A stretch of 8,541 bases of DNA from Lonsdalea quercina subsp. quercina (lineage in GTDB: Bacteria > Pseudomonadota > Gammaproteobacteria > Enterobacterales > Enterobacteriaceae): assembly GCF_000688655.1 (NCBI RefSeq), contig NZ_JIBO01000006.1, positions 518,272 through 526,812 on the forward strand, given 5' to 3'. A program made the translations under genes and the position numbers. Every line of letters starts with the position of its first letter. Position 1 is the stretch's first letter. Shown here piece after piece: positions 1 to 5,348 of the stretch. Below the pieces are notes generated by a model, which saw only the letters and a list, made by a program, of their open reading frames with translations, did not search any database and had not been told where the DNA came from.

Positions 1-987
1 GATGCCATCCGCCATGCGCTCGCGGCAAACCATTATTTCCGGTTCACCCGCCATCAAGATAGGCGCGTCAGGATCGGGAGTGCGCGAAGAGCGCACGTAG
101 TCCAGCATGGCATCATATTCCCGGCGCAACCACGCCATTCCAACCAGTTGAGCAGGGTCGATCACGATGGTCGTCATATTATTGACGATAGCCCCGGCGC
201 GTTCGTTTTCCGGCTGGATAGTACCGCCGCCGGACAGAATCCCCGCCAGCAGTTCTGCCGCCATAATCAATCCCCCGCCCTTGTGTCTGGCAATCGGCCT
301 CAGCGCGCCGGGACGTACTTCATCCCACATCACGCTGGGATCGTTAGTCAGACGACCTTCATTATCGAACATCACCTCTTCATCAAAAGTTTTTCCCGCC
401 AAATAAGCCACCCGCGTTTTCCCCAGGGCGACCATGCTGGTTGCAAAATCGAGAATGAACGGCGGATTTTCGCTGCTGCCGGGGAAAGCAATACAGATAG
501 GATTGGTGCCGAAACGGCTTTCGCTGCCGCTGAAGGGCGCCACGATGGGCGGAAGATCGTTAACGTTGACGAAGTGGATGGCGACCAGGCCCTGATCGGC
601 CGCCATTTCACCATAGGTGCCAATACGCCCAAGGTGGCAGGTCGACGAGAGCGTCATCAGACAGACGCCCGTTGTTTTAACGCGTTCGATAGCTGCCTGC
701 ATGGCCTCTTTGCCCGTACGCTGACCGAACCCACGGTCGCCGCTGAACTGCAACACGGCCCCTGCGTCTTTGATCAGCCGTGCAGGCGTATTGGGATGCA
801 TAGTCCCTTGTCCGATGAAGCGGACGTACTCCGGCAACATCCCGACGCCGTGGCTATCATGCCCTTTCAAATTAGCGCCAACCAGATGCGCCGCCACGCA
901 GTCCGCTTCACTTTCATCACATCCAAGCTGCTGCAATAACTGCTGTGCCACCTGCGTTAAACGTTGTGCTGATATCTGCATTGTCAT
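1..987 (-). CDS. Ldh2/malate dehydrogenase-family NAD(P)-dependent 2-hydroxyacid oxidoreductase (3' end outside window)
   Basis: The reading frame stays open from ATG at 987 to the window edge: 329 residues, about 30 short of the usual ~360, so only the C-terminus is missing. The family (malate, L-lactate, ureidoglycolate and hydroxycarboxylate dehydrogenases; E. coli YbiC/HcxB, AllD and YiaK are relatives) reversibly oxidises 2-hydroxyacids with NAD(P) in the cytoplasm and has a fold unlike classical lactate dehydrogenase. Visible family motifs are GHDSHG at residues 42-47, the His of the CHLGRIG segment at 118, SRFGTNP at 157-163, LDFATS at 179-184, HKGGG at 235-239 and NNMTT at 269-273. 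The overall pattern resembles YbiC most, but the substrate cannot be assigned from sequence. A second ATG at 981 has a better-spaced GGGA upstream and could be the real start. The gene is transcribed away from the IS element and has its own 5' region; whether it belongs to a longer operon is not visible. Confidence 0.9.
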   Translation of the reverse strand, partial: MTMQISAQRLTQVAQQLLQQLGCDESEADCVAAHLVGANLKGHDSHGVGMLPEYVRFIGQGTMHPNTPARLIKDAGAVLQFSGDRGFGQRTGKEAMQAAIERVKTTGVCLMTLSSTCHLGRIGTYGEMAADQGLVAIHFVNVNDLPPIVAPFSGSESRFGTNPICIAFPGSSENPPFILDFATSMVALGKTRVAYLAGKTFDEEVMFDNEGRLTNDPSVMWDEVRPGALRPIARHKGGGLIMAAELLAGILSGGGTIQPENERAGAIVNNMTTIVIDPAQLVGMAWLRREYDAMLDYVRSSRTPDPDAPILMAGEPEIMVCRERMADGI

Positions 988-1009
988 TTTCCCAAGTGTA
1001 AGTGATGGG

Positions 1010-1063
1010 ATTATCCTACTGCCGAACCTCACCTAGGGGGAATGCTCTTGTGACGCCGCGTCA
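1010..1063 (-). promoter_or_regulatory. Candidate promoter and operator-like dyad upstream of the dehydrogenase gene
   Basis: Reading the minus strand, a GATAAT hexamer (1015-1010) is a plausible -10 about 22 nt before the start codon. No convincing -35 lies 16-18 nt further upstream, so an activator may be needed. At 1051-1063 is a perfect 13-nt dyad, TGACGC-N-GCGTCA, centred about 54 nt upstream of the presumed transcription start, where a regulator could bind. Six-base arms like these occur by chance about twice in a window of this size, so both elements are tentative. Confidence 0.25.
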
Positions 1064-1085
1064 TCCACGTAGAGATCGCGGCCAT

Positions 1086-1110
1086 AAAAATCCGCCTTCA
1101 TAGAAGGCGG
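1086..1110 (-). terminator. Right-end IS hairpin resembling an intrinsic terminator
   Basis: On the minus strand an 8-bp perfect stem (CCGCCTTC / GAAGGCGG, loop TAT, 1110-1092) is followed by A and five Ts (1090-1086). In IS200/IS605 elements a subterminal hairpin at this position is the right-end recognition structure for TnpA. The following T-run means it could also terminate tnpA transcription before the dehydrogenase gene. The T-tract is short, so termination may be partial. Confidence 0.55.
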
Positions 1111-1136
1111 CATTGCTTTGCCGCCCCATAGGGGCG
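1106..1136 (-). repeat. Second right-end hairpin with an overlapping alternative hairpin
   Basis: Two perfect inverted repeats share bases here. One is CGCCCC / GGGGCG with a TAT loop (1136-1122). The other is GGCGGCA / TGCCGCC with a six-base loop (1125-1106). The second overlaps the 3' arm of the first and the 5' arm of the terminator-like hairpin at 1092-1110, so it cannot form together with either. The role is unknown: it could affect TnpA recognition of the right end or read-through out of the element. Confidence 0.5.
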
Positions 1137-1166
1137 TACTAAGCTCCAACCCGTAGGGTCTTCGCT

Positions 1167-1604
1167 TCACATTCCACTCAGACTTAATTGATTCTCTTCT
1201 TGTTCGTGTTTCTCTTGGTACTTCACGTACTTGCGGATCATTTCTGCGTTCACTCCTACGGTGTCCACGCAGTATCCCTTCGCCCAAAAGTGATTTCCCC
1301 AGAGCTTATGTTTTCTTAAATACGGGAATTTATTGAACAGACGTATTGCTGTTCTGCCTTTTAAGTGTCCCATCACTTCCGATACTGACAATTTCGGCGG
1401 GATCTTTACCAACAAATGAACATGATCTAACTGAACATTTAGCTCCACGATTTCAATATGAAGCTGCTGACTTAATATCCTGATTTGTCGGTAAACTTCT
1501 TTTCCTACATTGTTCTTCAGTATTCGAAATCGGCACTTGGGCGTCCAAACTATATGGTATTGACAATGCCATAGCACATGCGATGCTTTTTCGAACCTAC
1601 TCAG
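1167..1604 (-). CDS. tnpA: IS200/IS605-family TnpA transposase (Y1 HUH endonuclease)
   Basis: TnpA cuts and rejoins single-stranded DNA at hairpin-bearing IS ends through a 5'-phosphotyrosine intermediate, acting as a dimer. Numbered from the start chosen here, the protein has 145 residues, normal for the family. The metal-binding HUH motif is His61-Val-His63 in DHVHLL; the catalytic Tyr126 and Gln130 lie in KYVKYQ, matching Tyr127 and Gln131 of IS608 TnpA. The conserved CQYHIVWTPK strand near the N-terminus and GNHFWAKGYCVDTVG before the catalytic helix are also present. The start is a judgement. Homology begins at SRFEKASHV, where the codon is CTG (1604), preceded at 7 nt by the Shine-Dalgarno sequence TAAGGA. 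In-frame ATGs upstream at 1652 (no Shine-Dalgarno) and 1697 (inside the left-end hairpin) are less likely; using 1652 would give 161 residues. Stop is TGA at 1167. Confidence 0.9.
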   Translation of the reverse strand: MSRFEKASHVLWHCQYHIVWTPKCRFRILKNNVGKEVYRQIRILSQQLHIEIVELNVQLDHVHLLVKIPPKLSVSEVMGHLKGRTAIRLFNKFPYLRKHKLWGNHFWAKGYCVDTVGVNAEMIRKYVKYQEKHEQEENQLSLSGM

Positions 1605-1650
1605 GGTTAAATCCTTATCAGTTATGGGGATAACAGATTCGGATTTTCCC
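1604..1650 (-). promoter_or_regulatory. tnpA leader hairpin that would sequester the Shine-Dalgarno sequence
   Basis: On the minus strand AAATCC (1646-1641) can pair with GGATTT (1614-1609), and after a small internal loop GGG (1650-1648) pairs with CCC (1606-1604). A further GTTAT/ATAAC hairpin (1634-1621) is nested inside. The paired segment includes the last three bases of the TAAGGA Shine-Dalgarno sequence (1617-1612) and the first base of the CTG start. The IS200 element of enteric bacteria is known to repress tnpA by a 5' mRNA hairpin that blocks ribosome binding; the same mechanism is inferred here, not shown. Confidence 0.55.
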
Positions 1651-1686
1651 ATGAGTAGCATTACTGGCAGAGCCAAAACGCCGATA

Positions 1687-1707
1687 ACCACGTCCATAGG
1701 ACGTGGT
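1687..1707 (-). repeat. Left-end hairpin of the IS200/IS605 element
   Basis: This is a perfect 9-bp stem (ACCACGTCC / GGACGTGGT) with a three-base loop, TAT on the minus strand. Perfect subterminal hairpins at the left end are the TnpA recognition structure in this family, and in IS200 the left hairpin also blocks transcription entering from outside. All three IS hairpins that can form together have the same TAT loop. Confidence 0.75.
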
Positions 1708-1720
1708 ATTCAGTTAGAAA

Positions 1721-1744
1721 TAAAAAAAGGGGCTTGCGCCCCTT
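1721..1744 (-). terminator. Intrinsic terminator of ptsG
   Basis: A 7-bp perfect stem (AAGGGGC / GCCCCTT) with a GCAA tetraloop on the minus strand is followed by a run of Ts, starting 26 nt after the ptsG stop codon. It should end the ptsG transcript before the IS element. Confidence 0.9.
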
Positions 1745-1770
1745 AGTTTGATACATATGAAGTCTGGCTA

Positions 1771-3204
1771 TCAGCTGTTACGGATAAAGTCGTCCATATC
1801 CGTTTTCAGGTTGTCAGACTTGGTGCCGAAGATAGCCTGCACGCCTGAACCTGCGACCACAACGCCCGCTGCACCCAGGTTTTTCAGACCCGCCTGGTCT
1901 ACTTTAGATACATCCGCCACGCTCACGCGCAAACGCGTGATACACGCATCCAGGTTGGTGATGTTGTCTTTACCGCCAAAGGCAGTGACCAGCGCCGCGG
2001 CCATTTCACCGCCGCCGGCAACCGATTGGTCTTCTGACGCCACTTCACGACCCGGCGTTTTCAGATTCAGTTTGGCAATCAGCACGCGGAAAAGGGTGTA
2101 GTACACCAGCGCGTAGCCCAGACCGACGATCGGGAACAGCCACAGTTTACTCCCGTTGCCGCTCAGTACGATGAAGTCGATTAGGCCATGCGAGAAGCTG
2201 GTGCCGTCACGCATTCCTAGCAGAATACAGATTGGGAATGCCAGTCCAGCCAAAATAGCGTGGATGGCATACAGCACCGGCGCGACAAACATGAAGGAGA
2301 ATTCAATCGGCTCGGTAATCCCGGTCAGGAACGCGGTCAACGCGGCTGAGATCATGATACCCGCGACTTTGGCGCGGTTTTCCGGTCTCGCTGAGTGCCA
2401 GATAGCAATCGCCGCCGCCGGCAAACCATACATTTTAAACAGGAAGCCCCCGGACAGTTTACCCGCCGTCGGGTCGCCTGCCATGTAACGAGGGATATCG
2501 CCATGGAAGACCTGACCTGCGGCGTTAGTGTATTCGCCGATCTGCATCTGGAACGGGACGTTCCAAATGTGGTGCAGACCAAACGGCACCAGAGAACGCT
2601 CAATCAAACCATACAAGCCGAACGCCACCACGGGGTTCTGGTAAGCAGCCCACTGAGAGAACGTCTGAATAGCTGTTCCTATCGGCGGCCACACAAAAGA
2701 CAGCACTACACCCAGCAGAATGGCGCACAGACCAGAGATGATCGGCACAAACCGCTTACCGGCGAAGAAGCCCAGGTATTCCGGCAGTTTGATGCGGTAG
2801 AAGCGGTTAAACATGTAGGCCGCGATAGAACCGGCGATGATCCCCCCGAGAACCCCGGTATCCGCCAGATGCTTCGCTGCAATTTCCTCTGCGGGCATGT
2901 GCAGGACGAGCGGTGCAACAACGGCCAGCGTCTTCACCATGATGCCGTAGGCCACTACGGCGGCCAGGGCTGAAACCCCGTCATTATTCGTGAACCCCAG
3001 CGCCACGCCGATGGCGAAAATCAACGGCATATTGGCAAAGACAGATCCACCCGCTTCTGCCATGACATGGGAAACGACTGCGGGCAACCAGCTAAAATTG
3101 GCCGCACCGACGCCCAGCAGAATACCTGCGATGGGCAGCACGGATACCGGCAGCATTAGCGATTTACCTACTTTTTGCAGGTTTGCGAATGCATTCTTGA
3201 ACAT
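1771..3204 (-). CDS. ptsG: Glucose-specific PTS permease, EIICB(Glc)
   Basis: PtsG carries glucose across the inner membrane and phosphorylates it to glucose-6-phosphate, taking phosphate from EIIA(Glc) (Crr). The 477 residues match E. coli PtsG in length and nearly residue for residue. The membrane EIIC domain covers about residues 1-385, with the [11 protein letters not shown] segment at 141-151, the HH pair at 211-212 and the conserved GITEP sugar-binding motif at 295-299. A linker leads to the EIIB domain, whose phosphorylated Cys421 sits in [13 protein letters not shown]. The frame stays open upstream to 3366, but the start is placed at 3204 because the N-terminus [15 protein letters not shown] is the known one and AGGAG lies 11 nt before the ATG, the spacing I recall from E. 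coli. The gene is transcribed alone from its own regulated promoter and has its own terminator. Confidence 0.98.
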   Translation of the reverse strand: MFKNAFANLQKVGKSLMLPVSVLPIAGILLGVGAANFSWLPAVVSHVMAEAGGSVFANMPLIFAIGVALGFTNNDGVSALAAVVAYGIMVKTLAVVAPLVLHMPAEEIAAKHLADTGVLGGIIAGSIAAYMFNRFYRIKLPEYLGFFAGKRFVPIISGLCAILLGVVLSFVWPPIGTAIQTFSQWAAYQNPVVAFGLYGLIERSLVPFGLHHIWNVPFQMQIGEYTNAAGQVFHGDIPRYMAGDPTAGKLSGGFLFKMYGLPAAAIAIWHSARPENRAKVAGIMISAALTAFLTGITEPIEFSFMFVAPVLYAIHAILAGLAFPICILLGMRDGTSFSHGLIDFIVLSGNGSKLWLFPIVGLGYALVYYTLFRVLIAKLNLKTPGREVASEDQSVAGGGEMAAALVTAFGGKDNITNLDACITRLRVSVADVSKVDQAGLKNLGAAGVVVAGSGVQAIFGTKSDNLKTDMDDFIRNS

Positions 3205-3227
3205 AATTGAGTGTGCTCCTGAGTGAT
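3205..3227 (-). promoter_or_regulatory. ptsG ribosome-binding region, predicted SgrS small-RNA target
   Basis: The minus strand just before the ATG reads ACTCAGGAGCACACTCAATT, almost identical to the E. coli ptsG site where SgrS with Hfq blocks translation during glucose-phosphate stress. Compared from memory with the SgrS core GUGUGACUGAGU, ACUCAG would pair with CUGAGU and CACAC with GUGUG, the Shine-Dalgarno AGGAG lying between. The sgrS gene itself is not in this window, so regulation is inferred. Confidence 0.65.
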
Positions 3228-3281
3228 AATGCTTTGCTTCTGATACGTGATGCGAAGGTGGGAGAATATCCTTCAGAGTGC

Positions 3282-3301
3282 AAGGATGTCGCAGCATCCT
3301 T
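3282..3301 (-). promoter_or_regulatory. 5' stem-loop of the ptsG leader mRNA
   Basis: A perfect 7-bp stem (AAGGATG / CATCCTT) with a six-base loop lies a few nucleotides after the predicted transcription start. E. coli ptsG has a stem-loop of different sequence at the same place, so the structure is conserved while its bases have changed. A role in mRNA stability is possible but not shown. Confidence 0.6.
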
Positions 3302-3327
3302 TTATTTTTTACGCAGACTAAAATAAA
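3301..3327 (-). promoter_or_regulatory. ptsG promoter overlapped by an Mlc-like operator
   Basis: The minus strand has TAGTCT at 3320-3315 as the -10, aligned with TACTCT of E. coli ptsG P1. This puts the start near 3308 and gives a leader of about 104 nt, close to the 105 nt of E. coli. No good -35 is present, as expected for a CRP-dependent promoter. Flanking the -10 is an AT-rich dyad, TTTATTTT with AAAATAAA, in the position of the Mlc (glucose repressor) operator of E. coli. Mlc binding is inferred from this similarity. Confidence 0.65.
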
Positions 3328-3341
3328 TGTGGCGCCTAATG

Positions 3342-3357
3342 TTTGATAGGTGTCACG
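3342..3357 (-). promoter_or_regulatory. CRP (cAMP receptor protein) site of ptsG, class II position
   Basis: The plus strand reads TTTGA-N6-TCACG, matching 8 of the 10 core bases of TGTGA-N6-TCACA. Its centre lies 41.5 nt upstream of the predicted start at 3308, the class II position where CRP replaces the -35, and at the place of the CRP site in E. coli ptsG. The rest of the intergenic region up to the ycfH stop (3358-3512) is AT-rich, with a weak TCACA half-site on the minus strand near 3405-3411. I found no convincing terminator for the upstream operon in it. Confidence 0.65.
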
Positions 3358-3512
3358 TTTCAACACAACAACACCCTGTAAATATTACAGAAGTTGCATT
3401 TTTTGTGATCGACATCTAAAAACACCAACAAACCCCAGGATTTTTTCTGGATACAGAGTATCTACCCACCCGATTAATTACGAGGTCCGAAAAATCCGAC
3501 CATTCTCATCCA

Positions 3513-4316
3513 CTATCTAACAGGGGTCAACCGCGCGGGATCAATGTGGAACAGATCAGCAAAGTTGGCGCTGGTAGTTTCCGCCAGCGTGTCGAGACTG
3601 ACGTTTTTAAGCACCGCCAAATACTCCGCCACATCGCGGACATAGGCCGGCTGATTCTCTTTACCTCGGTACGGCACCGGCGCTAACCAGGGAGAATCCG
3701 TTTCGATCAGCATGCGATCCAACGGCACATACCGCGCCACCTCTCTCAGCGCTTCCGCCGTACGGAAGGTCACGATACCGGAAAACGAGATATAGAACCC
3801 CATATCCAGCAGTTGCTCAGCGGTGTCCTTATCTTCAGTAAAGCAATGTAAAACCCCGCGGCACTCGTTGGCTTTTTCTTCCGCCAAAATCGCCAGCGTA
3901 TCGGCGCGCGCTGAACGCGTGTGAACAATAATCGGCTTGTTCAGCTCACGTCCGATGCGAATGTGCTCGCGGAAGGAGGCCTGCTGACGGCCGATGGCGT
4001 CCGGGTCCTGTTCGTAGTGGTAATCCAGCCCCGTTTCACCCAGCGCGACCACCTCAGGCAATGCGGCCAGCTCACGCAGCTCAGCGTAGTCATAAGGCTC
4101 TTCCATACTGAGGGGATGCACGCCGCAGGAAAAGGCAACGTTGTCCCTTTCGCCGATCAACGTTTTCATCGAACGGAATCCCGGTAAGGTAGTGGCGACG
4201 GCCAGGAAGAAACGCACATCCCGCTCTTCGGCTTTCGTCAGTACATCAGAGACGTCTCGGTGTAGAGACTGATAATCAAGACCATCGAGATGGCAGTGGG
4301 AATCGACAAGCAGCAT
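3513..4316 (-). CDS. ycfH: TatD-family metal-dependent hydrolase/nuclease YcfH
   Basis: This is a cytoplasmic member of the TatD family, TIM-barrel metal-dependent enzymes several of which are 3'-5' exonucleases or DNases; the physiological substrate of YcfH is not firmly known. Metal ligands are visible: HCH (His7, His9) in VDSHCHLD, Glu94 in GETGLDYH, His132 in VHTRSA, His157 in LHCFTED and Asp207 in ETDSPW. Its 267 residues compare with about 265 in E. coli YcfH, and RGKENQPA and RYVPLDR are conserved. The ATG at 4316 has TTGGAT about 7 nt upstream and lies 18 nt after the holB stop. It is the last gene of the pabC-mltG-tmk-holB-ycfH run. The adjacency to holB and tmk is conserved in enterics and hints at a link to DNA metabolism. 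Confidence 0.96.
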   Translation of the reverse strand: MLLVDSHCHLDGLDYQSLHRDVSDVLTKAEERDVRFFLAVATTLPGFRSMKTLIGERDNVAFSCGVHPLSMEEPYDYAELRELAALPEVVALGETGLDYHYEQDPDAIGRQQASFREHIRIGRELNKPIIVHTRSARADTLAILAEEKANECRGVLHCFTEDKDTAEQLLDMGFYISFSGIVTFRTAEALREVARYVPLDRMLIETDSPWLAPVPYRGKENQPAYVRDVAEYLAVLKNVSLDTLAETTSANFADLFHIDPARLTPVR

Positions 4317-4334
4317 AGTGGCTATCCAATAATT

Positions 4335-5348
4335 TTAGGCAGTAAATGGATGTGGTAATCGAGGAGATGACACAGATAAACTCTGCTCCCAGTCGAGCAA
4401 CAATGAGGTGAGCAGCAGTTCGCGATTGGCTCCCGTGATGGTGCGGAGCTGGTGGCGGCACTGCAGCCAACGACGCAGCGCGAACAGCAATTGGTCAGGC
4501 GTAAGCGCCCTCGCCAGCTGTTCAACCAGCGTAAGCTGATCCTGATTGACCAGATGTGAACTTGCGCTCTGGTGACATTTCAACGCGTCCAGAAATAGCG
4601 AAGCCACCCAGTGAATACGCTCAACGGTGTCATCCCCATTGAGCGGCGTCACCAAAGACAACATGTCCCGCTGCGCCAGACAATCCGAAAGCGACTGACA
4701 CAGCGTGAGACGCGGTTTCCATTGTCCCGGTTGCAGCAGGTGGTCCGCCGCCAGTGGCGCGCCCGCATAAAGGCGCAGCGCCGTCTGTAACGATGGCTCG
4801 TCTGGATGTCCGCGCTGACGCAACCAGTGCATGGCGTGCGCCTCATCGGGGACAGGCAAGTAGTAATAAGAACACCGGCTGCGCAGCGTCGCCAACAATC
4901 GCGACGGCTCGCGGCATCCCAGAAAGAAATAGGTATCCTGAGGCGGCTCTTCCAGCGTTTTTAATAGGGCATTGGCCGCCGCTTCGGTCAATAATTCAGC
5001 CTGAGGCAGGCTAACGACTTTCGCCCCTCCCTGCCGCGAGCGTTGATAGACTTTTTCGAGCACCGACCGCACCGCATCCACCCCCAAACTCTGTTTGCCT
5101 TTTTCTAAGGCAAGGGTGTGCCAGTCCGGGTGCGTCCCTGCGCTCATTAATTGGCAAGAGTGGCAATGCCCGCAACTTTTTATGCCCTCCGGTTGTTGGC
5201 ACATCAGCCAGCGACTTAAGGCATAGCTTAAGGAAGATTCGCCCATTCCCGCCAGCGCATGGATGAGCAGCGCGTGGTGACCTCGACCTGCCTGATGCGG
5301 GGTCAGCAGCTGGCGGTAGGGAGCATTCAGCCACGGATACCACTCCAT
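4335..5348 (-). CDS. holB: DNA polymerase III subunit delta prime
   Basis: HolB is the delta prime subunit of the clamp-loader complex that places the beta sliding clamp on primed DNA. The N-terminal AAA+ fold is present, but the P-loop position reads GMGESS and lacks the GKT of an ATPase, as is normal for delta prime, which does not bind ATP. The four zinc-binding cysteines are Cys50, Cys59, Cys62 and Cys65 (C-QQPEGIKS-CGHCHSC), at the E. coli positions. The SRC motif that supplies the arginine finger to the neighbouring gamma/tau subunit is at 157-159, and ANALLKTLEEPP is conserved. The frame extends upstream to 5390, but the start is placed at 5348 because the protein should begin MEWYPWL (E. 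coli MRWYPWL). This ATG overlaps the tmk stop by one base in a TGATG junction, pointing to termination-reinitiation. Length is 337 residues (334 in E. coli). The C-terminal half is the most diverged part. Confidence 0.97.
   Translation of the reverse strand: MEWYPWLNAPYRQLLTPHQAGRGHHALLIHALAGMGESSLSYALSRWLMCQQPEGIKSCGHCHSCQLMSAGTHPDWHTLALEKGKQSLGVDAVRSVLEKVYQRSRQGGAKVVSLPQAELLTEAAANALLKTLEEPPQDTYFFLGCREPSRLLATLRSRCSYYYLPVPDEAHAMHWLRQRGHPDEPSLQTALRLYAGAPLAADHLLQPGQWKPRLTLCQSLSDCLAQRDMLSLVTPLNGDDTVERIHWVASLFLDALKCHQSASSHLVNQDQLTLVEQLARALTPDQLLFALRRWLQCRHQLRTITGANRELLLTSLLLDWEQSLSVSSPRLPHPFTA

Larger units (their letters stand above)
1085..1712 (-). mobile_element. IS200/IS605-family insertion sequence, IS200-like (tnpA only)
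   Basis: The element carries one gene, a Y1 HUH transposase, with no accessory tnpB. It is bounded by hairpins instead of the inverted terminal repeats of DDE elements. The left end (high coordinates) has a perfect 9-bp hairpin at 1687-1707; the right end has perfect hairpins at 1092-1110 and 1122-1136. The family transposes as single-stranded DNA and makes no target duplication, so exact tips cannot be read from one copy: the bounds given are estimates of about 630 bp. The transposase gene is visibly more AT-rich than its neighbours. The left hairpin begins only about 14 nt past the T-tract of the ptsG terminator, so ptsG and its terminator are intact. The transposase looks full length with its catalytic residues present, so the copy may be functional. 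Confidence 0.85.

Noticed and set aside
148..939. Plus-strand open frame of 263 codons opposite the dehydrogenase gene
   Set aside because: It runs antisense to a clear Ldh2-family gene, resembles no protein I know, and is the kind of long shadow frame expected in GC-rich coding DNA.
1033..1287. Minus-strand open frame of 84 codons across the IS right end
   Set aside because: It overlaps the end of tnpA in another frame and runs through the right-end hairpins; no known protein resemblance.
1605..1697. 31-codon N-terminal extension of the transposase from ATG 1697
   Set aside because: That ATG lies in the left-end hairpin and the added residues match no IS200/IS605 TnpA; the homology begins at the CTG-adjacent residues.
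2395..2973. Plus-strand open frame of 192 codons opposite ptsG
   Set aside because: Shadow of the strongly conserved ptsG frame, rich in Arg, His and Gln with no recognisable domain.
3205..3366. 54-codon in-frame N-terminal extension of ptsG
   Set aside because: It would span the promoter, Mlc-like operator and leader. The predicted transcription start (about 3308) lies inside it, and PtsG is known to start at MFKNAF with a good Shine-Dalgarno.
3484..3501. Possible terminator after ycfH (GGTC...GACC around a T-run)
   Set aside because: Only 4 bp pair; the inner TCGGA repeats are direct, not inverted, so no stable hairpin forms.
4448..4455. Chi sequence GCTGGTGG on the plus strand within holB
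   Set aside because: A single octamer is unremarkable in an enteric chromosome window of this size.
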